64,000 nt of DNA from Porphyromonadaceae bacterium UBA7332 (GTDB taxonomy: Bacteria > Bacteroidota > Bacteroidia > Bacteroidales > UBA7332). The stretch covers positions 1 to 64,000 of the forward strand of contig DKPO01000016.1 in the NCBI GenBank assembly GCA_002471225.1, in the 5' to 3' direction. The notes beneath the pieces were generated by a model that was given only the letters and a program-made list of their open reading frames with translations, had not been told where the DNA came from and did no database searches. The first letter of the stretch is position 1. Each line of letters opens with the position of its first letter. Made by a program: the position numbers and the translations under genes. Positions 26,200 through 36,620 of this stretch are shown piece after piece.

Positions 26200-28553
26200 A
26201 ACTGAAGTTTTCAATTTCCGGGAAATATAAAAAAAGGATAGTGCTATTTTTAGCACTATCCCTTCTTGCATTTTGTATAATACGTATGTTACCCAAACCT
26301 CATTTTGAATCTCCTACCGGTACGTTGGTTTACAGTAGTGAAGGTACACTTATGGGAGCACGTATAGCCGACGATGGTCAATGGAGATTTCAGTCAACTC
26401 AATCCGTTAACGACAAATATAAGAAAGCTCTTATAACCTTCGAAGATCAATGGTTTTACTGGCATCCGGGAGTTAACCCGATATCAATAGTACGGGCTTT
26501 CAGGCAAAATCTATCTTCGGGACGAATCATTAGCGGAGGAAGTACGCTGACAATGCAAACTGCACGTATGCTTGAAAAAGCACCCCGAACCTTTTCTCAG
26601 AAAATAAAAGAAATATGTATAGCCATATATCTTGAGTTGTGTTATTCAAAAAAAGAAATATTAGAACTCTATGCCGGCAATGCTCCGTTCGGTAGTAATG
26701 TTGTTGGTATTGAAGCTGCATCATGGCGATGGTTTGGACACTCGTCCGTCAGTCTTTCCTGGGGAGAGAGTGCCTTGCTTGCTGTACTCCCGAATTCTCC
26801 GTCACTTATGCACCCTGGTAAAAACAGAGAAGAACTTAAGGTTAAGAGAAATCGATTGCTCCGTAAAATGTATGAAAAGGAAATCATTAATAAATCGGAC
26901 TACCTGACAGCTATTGATGAAGATATTCCTGAAAAACCAAAAGATCTGCCGACTCTCGCTCCCTATTTAATAGCACAGATTAATAAACTACAGAAGGGAG
27001 AAATTGTGCATACAACGATCTCGGACAGAATGCAAAAAAGAAGTGAAGAACGCCTGATGAACTGGCATAATGAGTTCAGATCAAACGGAATCAATCACCT
27101 TGCAGCGTTAATTATAGATGTAAAAAAGAATACGGTTGTCGCTTACTGTGGAAACGTTGGGTTCTATGATAACCGAAATGGAAATCAGGTTGATATTTTA
27201 CAATCTCCCCGAAGCACAGGAAGTGTTCTCAAACCCTTTTTATATTGTGCAAGCCTTCAGGATGCAGAAATATTACCTCACTCTCTGATAGCGGATGTTC
27301 CTATAAACATTAATGGATTCTCTCCGAAAAACTACAGCAGAGATTTTGATGGTGCTGTCAAGGCTTCTGAAGCTTTACAACGATCATTAAATATACCCTT
27401 TGTCATAAGACTTAAAGAGTATGGTATTCCCAAATTCAGAGATTTGCTGTATAATATAGGACTTAAGAGTATTAATAAATCTGCTTCTTATTATGGTCTA
27501 TCTCTAATTCTCGGAGGTGCAGAGTCTACTGTCTGGGATGTTGCGTCCGGTTATGCAGCTCTTTCCCGAACACTTAACCGCTATTGCAATGAAGAGTCAT
27601 ATAATACAGCCGACTGGGAGAATCCCTCTTTTCTTAAACTCTCCAATACGACGCAAGGTATCGAGCAAAAAAATCCTGTCTTTTTCGATGCGGGAGCAAT
27701 CTGGCAAACGATGGAAGCTCTCAGTGAAGTAAACCGGCCTGAGGAAATGGATTGGAGTCTTATGCCCAGCATCCGCAAAGTAGCCTGGAAAACAGGAACG
27801 AGCTTTGGGAACCGGGACGCATGGGCTGTCGGTATGACTCCTGAATATGTCGTTGCAGTATGGGCAGGAAATGCAAACGGAGAAGGCCGATCGGGACTGA
27901 CCGGTGCTTCAGCGGCTGCTCCGGTTATGTTTGATCTTTTTAATTCCTTACCTCCTACATCATGGTTCGATGTTCCTTACGGAGCCTTGCAAGCTGTAGC
28001 TGTCTGTCCTGAAAGCGGAAACCTGAAAGGTCGTTATTGTGAACATTCAGATACTCTGTTAGTTTGCAAAAAAGCAGCAGATTTTCCGGTTTGTACCTAT
28101 CATCAGATGATTACAGTGACAAATGATGAAACAGAACGAGTTATCGGGAATGCAGGATCTTTCAGTCATAATACCCAAACAAAACCCTGGTTTGTTTTAC
28201 CTCCCGGACAAGAATGGTTTTATGCCCGTAAACATCCGGAATACAAGGCTCTTCCTCCGGTAAGAAACTATTCATCCGTTTATACTCAGGATAATCCGAT
28301 AGCCTTTATTTATCCTTCCGGTACGGGTGCTGTCATTTTACCCCGACAAATGGATGGCTCAAAAGGGAAAGTCATATTAGAAGCAACTCATCGCAATGAG
28401 GATGCAACGCTTTTTTGGCATATTGATAATAAATATATCGGAAGTACACACCGGTTCCATCAAATGGAGATAGACGAGGAAACAGGTAAACATCGTATTC
28501 TTCTGCTGGATGAGCAAGGTAACTCGGTCTCAAGATATATCGATATTCAATAA
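26196..28553 (+). CDS. pbpC: Penicillin-binding protein 1C (glycosyltransferase/transpeptidase)
   Basis: This 785-residue bifunctional peptidoglycan synthase has an N-terminal anchor (about 12-30), a GT51 domain (FEDQWFYWHPGVNP, SGGSTLTMQTARML, LELYAGNAPFG), a transpeptidase domain with nucleophile in RSTGSVLKPF and AWKTGTSFGNRDAW, and the C-terminal BiPBP_C domain typical of PBP1C. The start is GTG inside the stop of the upstream gene, so the two are translationally coupled. PBP1C genes next to alpha-2-macroglobulin genes are a known pairing: wall repair linked to trapping of foreign proteases. Confidence 0.95.
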   Translation: MKLKFSISGKYKKRIVLFLALSLLAFCIIRMLPKPHFESPTGTLVYSSEGTLMGARIADDGQWRFQSTQSVNDKYKKALITFEDQWFYWHPGVNPISIVRAFRQNLSSGRIISGGSTLTMQTARMLEKAPRTFSQKIKEICIAIYLELCYSKKEILELYAGNAPFGSNVVGIEAASWRWFGHSSVSLSWGESALLAVLPNSPSLMHPGKNREELKVKRNRLLRKMYEKEIINKSDYLTAIDEDIPEKPKDLPTLAPYLIAQINKLQKGEIVHTTISDRMQKRSEERLMNWHNEFRSNGINHLAALIIDVKKNTVVAYCGNVGFYDNRNGNQVDILQSPRSTGSVLKPFLYCASLQDAEILPHSLIADVPININGFSPKNYSRDFDGAVKASEALQRSLNIPFVIRLKEYGIPKFRDLLYNIGLKSINKSASYYGLSLILGGAESTVWDVASGYAALSRTLNRYCNEESYNTADWENPSFLKLSNTTQGIEQKNPVFFDAGAIWQTMEALSEVNRPEEMDWSLMPSIRKVAWKTGTSFGNRDAWAVGMTPEYVVAVWAGNANGEGRSGLTGASAAAPVMFDLFNSLPPTSWFDVPYGALQAVAVCPESGNLKGRYCEHSDTLLVCKKAADFPVCTYHQMITVTNDETERVIGNAGSFSHNTQTKPWFVLPPGQEWFYARKHPEYKALPPVRNYSSVYTQDNPIAFIYPSGTGAVILPRQMDGSKGKVILEATHRNEDATLFWHIDNKYIGSTHRFHQMEIDEETGKHRILLLDEQGNSVSRYIDIQ

Positions 28554-28740
28554 TTGAGCTGGCTTTGATGATCAAGCAGATATTTTTCAGAAAAAAGAAA
28601 GATTAAAGCTACAAAAAAGTCAAAAAACGGATAGAAAGAACGAGTGATAAATAAATTAATCGTAAAATTCAAAACAGTTTCTAAGGATATATACTTGGAT
28701 TATTGTAGTTTTGCGTTACATTCGATTTTAAAAGTATCAG

Positions 28741-31440
28741 ATGGATAAAAAACATAAATACTTATTATATGTCTTACCTGTCTTTGCACTGCTGCAAGTT
28801 TCTATGTATTCGCTTGCTTCGCCTCAAATGCAGGATGACACTAAAAAAGGTAAATCGCCGCCGGCTAAGGCCTTAGCGCGGGACTCTTTAACGAAAGACT
28901 CGATAAGCGTGGATTCAGCCAGACACAAAGAATCAAAAAGTGCGCTGAATGACATTGTGAATTTCGAAGCTACAGACTCCATGGTTCTGATGGGCTCCAA
29001 TCAGGCTTTACTATATGGTAATGGAAAAGTGACGTATGAAAATATCCAGTTAGATGCTAACTACATACGCATGAATATGGATAGTAGTCTTGTATACGCT
29101 ACCGGAACAAAAGATTCGGTTGGTAAAATGCAGGGATTACCTATATTCAAACAAGGAGAAGATCAGTATGAGTCTCAGACAATGAGATATAATTTCCAAA
29201 CTCAGAAAGGGCTCATCACCAATGTGGTGACACAGCAAGGAGAAGGCTATGTAGTGGGCGGAGTAACCAAGAAGATGCCAAACGATGATATGTACATGAC
29301 CGGTTGTAAATATACAACTTGTGATCACCATGATCATCCTCACTTCTATCTGAATCTGACAAAAGCCAAGGTAAGACCCGGAAAGAATATCGTCACGGGA
29401 CCTGCTTATCTGGTAATTGAAGATGTTCCGCTTCCTGTTGCTATTCCATTCGGATTTTTCCCTTTCTCTAAAACTTATTCAAGTGGTATCATCTTCCCGA
29501 CTTTCGGGGATGACGGTCAAAAAGGTTTTTATCTTTCGAACGGAGGTTACTACTTTGCATTAAGTGATTATATGGATTTAGCCCTTACGGGAGAAATTTA
29601 TACGAAAGGATCATGGGGGTTAAACGCTCAATCCACTTATACGAAAAGATATAAGTATAACGGTAATTTCAATTTGAATTATCTGGTTACGGTATTGGGT
29701 GATAAAGGGCTTCCGGATTACAGTAAATCGAAAGGTTTTCGCGTAAACTGGACACACACTCAAGATCAGAAAGTTAATCCGAATATGAATTTCTCTGCAA
29801 GTGTGAATTTCTCTACGAATAGCTTTGATCATAACAACTTTAACAGTCAGTACAATCCTATGCAATTTACTGACAATAATAAAAGTTCGACGATCAACTT
29901 TTCGTATAATTTCCCGAATTCACCTTTCAGTTTATCAAGCTCGTTCAACATTAACCAGAACTCGCGCGATACAATGCTTGCAGTGACTTTGCCGGATCTG
30001 ACGTTCAATATGAGTCGTATTTATCCTTTCAAACGTAAAGAGGTAATTGGCAGTGAACGCTGGTATGAGAAGATTTCGATGAACTACACCATGCAGCTCC
30101 GAAACTCTTTGCAGGCTAAAGAATATGAGTTCTTCAAAAAGAATCTGGTTCAGGACTGGAACAATGGTATCTCTCATCAGATCCCGATTTCAGCATCCTT
30201 CAACCTTTTCAAATATTTGAATATCAGCCCTTCATTTACTTATAATGAAAAATGGTACACAAATAAAATTGAAGAATCCTGGGATCCGCTCAATTCTGTC
30301 GCTATAAAGGATACGACTTACGGTTTCAACCGGGTATATAACTATAATGCCAGTGTTTCGTTAAATACGAAATTATATGGTTTTTATAAGCCAATACCTA
30401 AACTATTCGGAAATAAGGTAGAGATGATCAGACACGTTCTGACTCCGTCGGTCAGCTTTAGCTGGGCTCCTGACTTCGGTGCAAATCGTTTCGGATTCTG
30501 GAAAAGCTATGACAAAATCAATAAAGACGGAACCGTAACCCGAGTTGATTATTCACCTTATTCCAATGGAATTTTTGGTACGGCACCTCGCGGGAAGCAG
30601 GGCGTTGTCAGTCTAAGCTTACAGAATAATGTCGAAATGAAGGTTGCATCAAAAACTGATTCAACCGGATTTAAGAAAATAAGCCTGATTGATAACTTTA
30701 CGGTAAATTCCAGCTACAATATGGCTGCTGACTCGATGAAGCTAAGTAATATCAATACTTCCCTTCGTGTGAAGCTTACAAAGGATTTCACATTAAATGT
30801 GAACGGTACTTTTGATCCATATATGTATGCTGCTAATTCTTCAGGAACTTCAGGTGTGCGGATTAATAAATTACGTATTGCCAACGGTAAAGGATTAGGC
30901 CGTTTATCAAGTGCCAGCACTACTTTCTCTTATACTTTCTCGGACAAGATGTTCCAGAAAAAAGAGAAAACAACGCCACCTCCGGGTACTGAAGGTAAAA
31001 CCGGTGGAGATAATACTCCTCCTGCCGATCCTCAGGAAGAAGCGAAGAAAAGTACAATCAGCGACGGTTATCAGCCGTTTACGATGCCTTGGAGTTTATC
31101 TTTGAATTACTCTTTGGGTATCGGGTACGGAAAGTTCAATCCTCAGAAACTAGAGTATGATTACAAGCTTAATCAGAACCTAAGTATTTCAGGGAATTTG
31201 AATCTGACTCAAAACTGGTCTATGAATATGTCTACCAGCTGGGATTTTGATCGTTCAAGACTTGCTTTTATGAATTTAGGAATCACGAGAAACTTACACT
31301 GTTGGTCAATGTCCGCCAACATTGTTCCGGTAGGAAATTTCAAATCCTACAACTTCTCAATCTCCGTAAATTCATCTTTACTAAAAGACTTGAAATGGGA
31401 TAAACGAGGAAACTCAGGCGAAGCCGTTCCATGGTACTAA
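28741..31440 (+). CDS. lptD: LPS-assembly outer membrane protein LptD (Bacteroidota type)
   Basis: This 899-residue protein inserts lipopolysaccharide into the outer leaflet. It has a signal peptide, a Ser/Lys-rich linker, an OstA/LptA-like beta-jellyroll (about 80-200, LYGNGKVTYENIQLDANYIRM), then a large beta-barrel with many aromatic alternating strands ending in a Trp-Tyr terminus. The segment PVAIPFGFFPFSKTYSSGIIFP is typical of the family. A Pro/Gly/Glu-rich insert lies at about 745-770. A -7 element TAGTTTTG at 28706-28713 lies 28 bp before the start. Cysteines in MTGCKYTTCDHHDH may replace the disulfides of the E. coli protein. Confidence 0.9.
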   Translation: MDKKHKYLLYVLPVFALLQVSMYSLASPQMQDDTKKGKSPPAKALARDSLTKDSISVDSARHKESKSALNDIVNFEATDSMVLMGSNQALLYGNGKVTYENIQLDANYIRMNMDSSLVYATGTKDSVGKMQGLPIFKQGEDQYESQTMRYNFQTQKGLITNVVTQQGEGYVVGGVTKKMPNDDMYMTGCKYTTCDHHDHPHFYLNLTKAKVRPGKNIVTGPAYLVIEDVPLPVAIPFGFFPFSKTYSSGIIFPTFGDDGQKGFYLSNGGYYFALSDYMDLALTGEIYTKGSWGLNAQSTYTKRYKYNGNFNLNYLVTVLGDKGLPDYSKSKGFRVNWTHTQDQKVNPNMNFSASVNFSTNSFDHNNFNSQYNPMQFTDNNKSSTINFSYNFPNSPFSLSSSFNINQNSRDTMLAVTLPDLTFNMSRIYPFKRKEVIGSERWYEKISMNYTMQLRNSLQAKEYEFFKKNLVQDWNNGISHQIPISASFNLFKYLNISPSFTYNEKWYTNKIEESWDPLNSVAIKDTTYGFNRVYNYNASVSLNTKLYGFYKPIPKLFGNKVEMIRHVLTPSVSFSWAPDFGANRFGFWKSYDKINKDGTVTRVDYSPYSNGIFGTAPRGKQGVVSLSLQNNVEMKVASKTDSTGFKKISLIDNFTVNSSYNMAADSMKLSNINTSLRVKLTKDFTLNVNGTFDPYMYAANSSGTSGVRINKLRIANGKGLGRLSSASTTFSYTFSDKMFQKKEKTTPPPGTEGKTGGDNTPPADPQEEAKKSTISDGYQPFTMPWSLSLNYSLGIGYGKFNPQKLEYDYKLNQNLSISGNLNLTQNWSMNMSTSWDFDRSRLAFMNLGITRNLHCWSMSANIVPVGNFKSYNFSISVNSSLLKDLKWDKRGNSGEAVPWY

Positions 31441-31444
31441 ATAC

Positions 31445-31485
31445 AAAAAAAGAGAAGCGATTATGATAATCGCTTCTCTTTTTTC
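31445..31485. terminator. Bidirectional terminator between lptD and the barrel gene
   Basis: AGAGAAGCGATTA (31451-31463) pairs with TAATCGCTTCTCT (31467-31479) around TGA, with six A on the left and six T on the right. It serves the two convergent genes. Confidence 0.95.
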
Positions 31486-31505
31486 TTATAGATATATCTT
31501 ATATT

Positions 31506-32300
31506 CTACAAATGCTTCTTTATTGGAAATGCAAACAAATCATAGCTCAAAACAAGAGATCCTCTCATCTGACGCATTTCATACCCTAATGCATTCTGAC
31601 CTTTCTTGAAAATATCGACAGTACCCATTGATACACGTAATCCAATATTCAAATTATGAAAGATTCGTCTTTCGTAACCAATCACAACACCTAAATCCCA
31701 GTTCGTCATAATAGACGTAAATGGTTGAATTAACGGCTCATTCAATGGATTGATCTGATCAGCAGTCGGATTGCTTGGCACATCCGACAAATAACCTTTC
31801 TGCGCTATATTATCAAAATTAGCATTGATTACCCAGGCTGCGTACAAACCACACATTACTTTATCACGACCTTCATTCCATGACCATTTTGCATAAACCG
31901 GAAACTCCAGAAAAGTAAAGTTCATATCCATATCGGCAATACCTGTAAACCAAACATCTTGTGATGATCCATCAGCATCTTTGATCTGGAACAACTGGTC
32001 TTTTACTTTAGCTCCTGCTTTAATACCTACTTGTTTGTAACAAACTTCTGCTACAACACCCCATGACGGAGTTATATCATATCCGATTTTCAATCCTAAA
32101 GAAGGACTTAATTTAGGCGCAACGTTTGACCCGATTTCCTCAATTGTACCAAAAGTAGTCGGAATAGCACCTCCTATATCCACACCTACAAGAGGTGCCA
32201 GATAGATATTCGGTGTAAAGGGTGCACCTACTTGCTTAATTTTGGCTGATAGCGGGCTAACCGCTATCCATGCCATTAATAAATATAATATCTTTTTCAT
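31506..32300 (-). CDS. Outer membrane beta-barrel protein (PorT-like)
   Basis: This 264-residue protein has a signal peptide (MKKILYLLMAWIAVSPLSA) and alternating strands with terminal aromatic residues, as in small 8-stranded barrels (LSPSLGLKIGYDITPSWGVVAEVCYKQ, then FLEFPVYAKWSW). It fits the broad PorT/OmpW-like Bacteroidota barrels. Its gene starts 29 bp after the stop of the PCMD lipoprotein gene, so the two form an operon. The function is unknown; a barrel exporting or anchoring the lipoprotein is a guess. Confidence 0.8.
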   Translation of the reverse strand: MKKILYLLMAWIAVSPLSAKIKQVGAPFTPNIYLAPLVGVDIGGAIPTTFGTIEEIGSNVAPKLSPSLGLKIGYDITPSWGVVAEVCYKQVGIKAGAKVKDQLFQIKDADGSSQDVWFTGIADMDMNFTFLEFPVYAKWSWNEGRDKVMCGLYAAWVINANFDNIAQKGYLSDVPSNPTADQINPLNEPLIQPFTSIMTNWDLGVVIGYERRIFHNLNIGLRVSMGTVDIFKKGQNALGYEMRQMRGSLVLSYDLFAFPIKKHL

Positions 32301-32329
32301 TTTAAATCAATTTAGGGTGAGAATACAGC

Positions 32330-35023
32330 TTATCGTTGTTTTGACACAATATACGGACCTTCCGGGGTCTGAGGATAAACCAGTCTGACATTATCTACAA
32401 GCAAACGACTGTCTCTTGCTCCGATAAACTGATCTCCTTTAGCACTTGAGGCCATAGATAAAGAAATATGTGTCGGTTTATTTATACTTGTATAACGAAC
32501 CGATATTTCTTTGTCTTCGATCCAGCCATTCGTATCTGTAAACACGAATGATCCGTTACCTAATACTTCTACATTCGGAGTTGGAACACCATGATACTCA
32601 AAAGGCTCATTAGCTGGTCCTATCCAACGTAAAAGCTCCACAATTACTGATGCTGAGTCAACCTCTCCCGGTATCGGAATAAACTGATTATTTTTTGATT
32701 GCTCCAAAGTCGCACCACGTTTATAGTTTACATCAATAACTACTTTATTCGGGCTTTGAGTAAATGGAGAACCAAACCAGGTCATCAAACGCGGATTGTC
32801 TTTATTTCCAATATCAAATTTAAATGTACCCAGGAATAATGATCCGGCTGCGATTTCCTTAGCAAACAGATTATCTACTTTTGACGTAGTCATCTGAACA
32901 GAGTATCTACCTTGTACAGCATCCTCGGAACGACGCATTCCTTTAACAAATGTATTATTGGATGACGCCCATGAATTTGCACCTGCGTAAAGTTCCGTTT
33001 CACTAACCCATTTCTCAAAATTAGAATTATCTAATTGAGGCGTATAAATCAATTTTATAGTCCATGTCACTGTATTTGCTCCATCCTCAGATGTAATAGT
33101 TACCTGATTAGTCGAATTCAGATTCTGGAATGTCATCGGTGTATTATTCGGCACATCAGTAATAGCTCCTTTCGAAACTTCGAAGACCGGACGAATAACT
33201 AACGGGAATTTATCTACCCCGCTTGCAACCTGGAAGTAAACAATATGATTTTGAGTATCCATAAAATACTCCTGAGAGATAATCACATTTGTTGGATCTT
33301 CCGAGAAAGTAATACCATTAAGGTTTGCTTCATTATTGGCATTTCCACTTGCTTTCACACTCATGTTCCATCTGACAACCGTACCATCTTCAGCAACAAC
33401 ATCAAAAGGTATTACTGAATTTGAATTTTCAAAGTTCAACCATTCGTATGGCGAAATCAATACACCATTCTCTGCCGGTTCAATATGACTGTAAGGCGAA
33501 GTCGTCATTGTTCCTTTTACTTTCAAAGGGAAATCCCATCCGCCTTCATCGACAATTAAAACAACTTCTTTCGTCGTCTGATCTATATAGACCATATTAC
33601 TCAAGACCATTTTATTGGTTTTCGATTCGTATTGGCTGATTTTATAAGAAACAACCTCTGCACGATCACTCTTATGCGCATTTCTGCTTTTCGGAATGAT
33701 CAGCCAGTTAGCCATAGTTCCATCTTCTGCCTCAACTTTAATTGTAGCTACTGCATCTGCATTTGCAAATTCCAGTTTTGAAGGCTGATCAATCACCTTG
33801 GCTCCGGTAGAAACTGTAAGTTTTGTCAAATTTACAGTCAGCTTAGAAGTAAATAATCCACTAACGGTCATCACGACTTTTTTCTCCTGAGGATAAATCG
33901 TAAATCCGTCAACTGAAATACCTAACGGGAATGTCCCCGATTTAGCTCCCTCAATTGCTGTAATATCTGCTTGATTACTCAAACCTTTCAGAGCCTTAAC
34001 ATCCCATTTACGCATCGTATTATTCATACGATCAATCGTATAGAAAACCTGTGTGGTTTCAGCAGATTCGAATGTCAGATTTTTTGAATCCGGCATTCCG
34101 ATAAGTTCGCTATGTTGAGGTAAAACGATTTTATCAAAATTGAACGTTACCGGATAGATCGTAGAATTATCTACGGTGTCACGAACATATAAATCAATTA
34201 CACCGGTGCGCACATTCCACGTACGCTCCAATAAAATACGATGTGTATTTTCTGTATTTACAATTTCCGGTGATAACTGATCAAAGTCAACTCCGTTTAA
34301 CTCTGGTCTTGATGCATCTTCCGGAAGATTTTTACATTGAATAACCGATACTGTCCAGTTTCTGGTATTACCACTGGCTGAAGTTACTTTCAATGCTTTA
34401 ATATCTTCAACAGACTTAAAGACCATCGGCTTTCCATTCTCATAACCTGTCATCGTAGCATCATCCGATATAATAATATCCGGTGTGATTGTTAAGGGGA
34501 AAGTCAATGCTGCTCCCAGAATATCAATTTTACCTTCTGTAGCCTTAATTTCAGGATTCATACTGATAATGTTCGAAGCAGGAGATAAACCTTTAATCTC
34601 AAACTTTTCGATATAGTTACCTTCAGGCAATGCATTTTCTACTAACTCCAGATACCAGGCAACTGCTAAACCACTTTCCGCAACCACGAAAAACTTTTTT
34701 CTTTCAGTTATTGACTGAAAAGTTACCGGATCTTTAAAATCTAAACCGATTGTTTGACCGTTAGACGTTTCCATTTTCAAAGTCATTGTCAACGGAAACT
34801 GATATTTTCCATATAAAACCGGAATAGACACAATGTGTTTTTCTTCATTAATTTCAGGCGTGCCTAATAGAATAGAAGTCGGTGAATGTGTCAAAACAGC
34901 CACACTTCTGACTGATGCATCATCTTTTAACTTTGCTAAATCAGTACATCCTTGCGTTAAAACAGCAAAGAGAACGATTGCAAAAAAGACAAATTTCATA
35001 GACATGAATTTTTTCATTTTCAT
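32330..35023 (-). CDS. Large lipoprotein with repeated Ig-like modules and C-terminal PCMD domain
   Basis: This 897-residue surface-type lipoprotein has a signal peptide ending VLTQGC, then six or seven repeats of about 90 residues, each ending in a VxxEDGTxxxWxxxV pattern (VEAEDGTMANWLIIP, VVAEDGTVVRWNMSV, ITSEDGANTVTWTIKL). This is the layout of DUF5018-like bacterial Ig modules. The C-terminal 240 residues (from NSNFEKWV) match the PCMD domain (putative carbohydrate metabolism) of Bacteroidota, a jelly-roll fold. A -7 box TATCTTTG lies on the minus strand at 35092-35099. It is in operon with the downstream barrel. Two nearby ATGs make the exact start uncertain. Confidence 0.82.
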   Translation of the reverse strand: MKMKKFMSMKFVFFAIVLFAVLTQGCTDLAKLKDDASVRSVAVLTHSPTSILLGTPEINEEKHIVSIPVLYGKYQFPLTMTLKMETSNGQTIGLDFKDPVTFQSITERKKFFVVAESGLAVAWYLELVENALPEGNYIEKFEIKGLSPASNIISMNPEIKATEGKIDILGAALTFPLTITPDIIISDDATMTGYENGKPMVFKSVEDIKALKVTSASGNTRNWTVSVIQCKNLPEDASRPELNGVDFDQLSPEIVNTENTHRILLERTWNVRTGVIDLYVRDTVDNSTIYPVTFNFDKIVLPQHSELIGMPDSKNLTFESAETTQVFYTIDRMNNTMRKWDVKALKGLSNQADITAIEGAKSGTFPLGISVDGFTIYPQEKKVVMTVSGLFTSKLTVNLTKLTVSTGAKVIDQPSKLEFANADAVATIKVEAEDGTMANWLIIPKSRNAHKSDRAEVVSYKISQYESKTNKMVLSNMVYIDQTTKEVVLIVDEGGWDFPLKVKGTMTTSPYSHIEPAENGVLISPYEWLNFENSNSVIPFDVVAEDGTVVRWNMSVKASGNANNEANLNGITFSEDPTNVIISQEYFMDTQNHIVYFQVASGVDKFPLVIRPVFEVSKGAITDVPNNTPMTFQNLNSTNQVTITSEDGANTVTWTIKLIYTPQLDNSNFEKWVSETELYAGANSWASSNNTFVKGMRRSEDAVQGRYSVQMTTSKVDNLFAKEIAAGSLFLGTFKFDIGNKDNPRLMTWFGSPFTQSPNKVVIDVNYKRGATLEQSKNNQFIPIPGEVDSASVIVELLRWIGPANEPFEYHGVPTPNVEVLGNGSFVFTDTNGWIEDKEISVRYTSINKPTHISLSMASSAKGDQFIGARDSRLLVDNVRLVYPQTPEGPYIVSKQR

Positions 35024-35332
35024 TTTTTATTTTAGTCTGTGCAGTATTTAATAAGGAGATTATCCCAGAAAAAACTCCATTAAAAACTCGGCAAAGATAG
35101 ATAAATTAACCAATCTTTATATCTAACAGATTCTAAATATGACTTTTAATCTGTTTAATAGTCGAAAATTTAATTTATCTCAAACTGCCAGCAGGTTGTA
35201 TTTTATTTATATTTCAAAATTAAAAAGCAAAGACGAATAACCCGATTCGTATCTGGAATCAGATTATTCGTCCTGAATATTTTCAATAGAAGAAGCTTTC
35301 TTATCAGGCTTTCTAAAACGTAAGAATTACCC
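35024..35332. other. Intergenic region with promoter and terminator
   Basis: On the minus strand this holds the -7 element (35092-35099) of the PCMD gene and the long terminator (35225-35272) of the Omp85-type gene. I see no gene here. Confidence 0.5.
35225..35272 (-). terminator. Terminator of the Omp85-type barrel gene
   Basis: GACGAATAA (35232-35240) pairs with TTATTCGTC (35264-35272), and inside this GATTC pairs with GAATC. The minus strand then has a T-rich tail. Confidence 0.8.
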
Positions 35333-36559
35333 TTAAAATGCTTCTGTAATGTTCATATAAAGTAATGTCTGTTTATCTACCGGACTATAACCTACATCAA
35401 AACGAAGATTCATTCGAGGTTGCAGCTCTACGCGCAACCCGGCTCCGATATTTGGTAACACACCTTCAATTCGAATAGGGTTCGGTCCAAGAAAACCTAC
35501 ACCAGCCCAAGTTGCAAATCCTAAACGATTCAATGCTTTTTTCCAGAAATTGGATTGATCCGTGTTGATCATCTGGCGATATTCTACCAAAGCCGTATGC
35601 GCCGATTTATCTCTGTACTGACCTAAATACAATCCACGTAAATCAAAAGGTGAACCGACCATAGGCATACGGGTAAACGGTACATCTCCGATTGCATTTT
35701 TCGTATTGAAAGTCCATGCTAAGACTTTGCGTAGCCCGACTTGTTTATATTGACGATAATCAAGTGAAGCCAATCCATAGTTAAATGTACTTCCTAAAAA
35801 CTTAGGTGCATAACTCAATTTCATATCCAGATACCATCCTTTATAAGGATTAGCCGGTACATCGCGTGTATCATATGACAAGGTAAAACCTAAATTCACA
35901 CTTTTAGTTTTCAGACCTAAGGAATCACCTCCCTGCTTGATATAGTAAGGATCATTAATTACTCCGCCGGCCGGCTTAGATATGTCATCCGAAACATAAT
36001 CAAGCATAGGACCGATAAAATAGTGTGAATCCTTCACTCTGAACTGGAAAATAGGATTAACCTGAATCATACTCATATAATATTCTGTAGATTCCGGTCC
36101 GCGCTTAATCCGACTATTTTGCGAATACCCTACTCCATAATAGTTATCTCCCGTATTTTTTATGATAAACTTCCCGGTCACGCGAAATTTGTCGTGTTTA
36201 AAATACAATTGAGGATAAAGAGTCGCATTAATTCCCACACCTTGTCCGAAAGTAACCCCGAAAGTAACGGGTAAAACAGAACGCAACAGCGTTGTATCCG
36301 AAGGTGAGGTACTGAAAGTAGTCAGAAAACTACCTCCGATTACAAATCCAAAATCCGGAGTATATCCCGGTCCACCCAAAATACTGAACTTAAAATTCCG
36401 TTTATCACGCTTTTCTTTACGTAATTCTCTTTTCGATTTCTGCTCTGTGGTCGTATCATTAAGTAATTCATGCGCTAAGTTCTCTGATCGTAGAATCTGT
36501 GGCGAAACAATCAGTAGAGCTAGTATTACAAAGATGAATTTTTTAAATGAGTTGATCAT
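35333..36559 (-). CDS. BamA/TamA-family (Omp85) outer membrane barrel without POTRA domains
   Basis: This 408-residue protein has a signal peptide, a short basic linker (KSKRELRKEKRDKRNFK), then a 16-strand-type barrel with the Omp85 features: LSYDTRDVPANPYKGWYLDM, PFDLRGLYLGQYRDKS (the conserved loop with RG), and a C-terminal strand ending LLYMNITEAF. No POTRA repeats are present, so it is not a classical assembly factor. This truncated D15-like form is frequent in Bacteroidota, with unknown role. It has a textbook promoter 30 bp upstream. Confidence 0.87.
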   Translation of the reverse strand: MINSFKKFIFVILALLIVSPQILRSENLAHELLNDTTTEQKSKRELRKEKRDKRNFKFSILGGPGYTPDFGFVIGGSFLTTFSTSPSDTTLLRSVLPVTFGVTFGQGVGINATLYPQLYFKHDKFRVTGKFIIKNTGDNYYGVGYSQNSRIKRGPESTEYYMSMIQVNPIFQFRVKDSHYFIGPMLDYVSDDISKPAGGVINDPYYIKQGGDSLGLKTKSVNLGFTLSYDTRDVPANPYKGWYLDMKLSYAPKFLGSTFNYGLASLDYRQYKQVGLRKVLAWTFNTKNAIGDVPFTRMPMVGSPFDLRGLYLGQYRDKSAHTALVEYRQMINTDQSNFWKKALNRLGFATWAGVGFLGPNPIRIEGVLPNIGAGLRVELQPRMNLRFDVGYSPVDKQTLLYMNITEAF

Positions 36560-36589
36560 ATATACTAGTTAAACGTTGAGTATTAAATA

Positions 36590-36620
36590 CAAAGATATAT
36601 GTATAAAAAATTGTCGCAAA
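36590..36620 (-). promoter_or_regulatory. Promoter of the Omp85-type barrel gene
   Basis: On the minus strand TTTG (36617-36620), exactly 19 bases, then TATCTTTG (36590-36597). It is an exact consensus, about 30 bp before the ATG. Confidence 0.88.
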
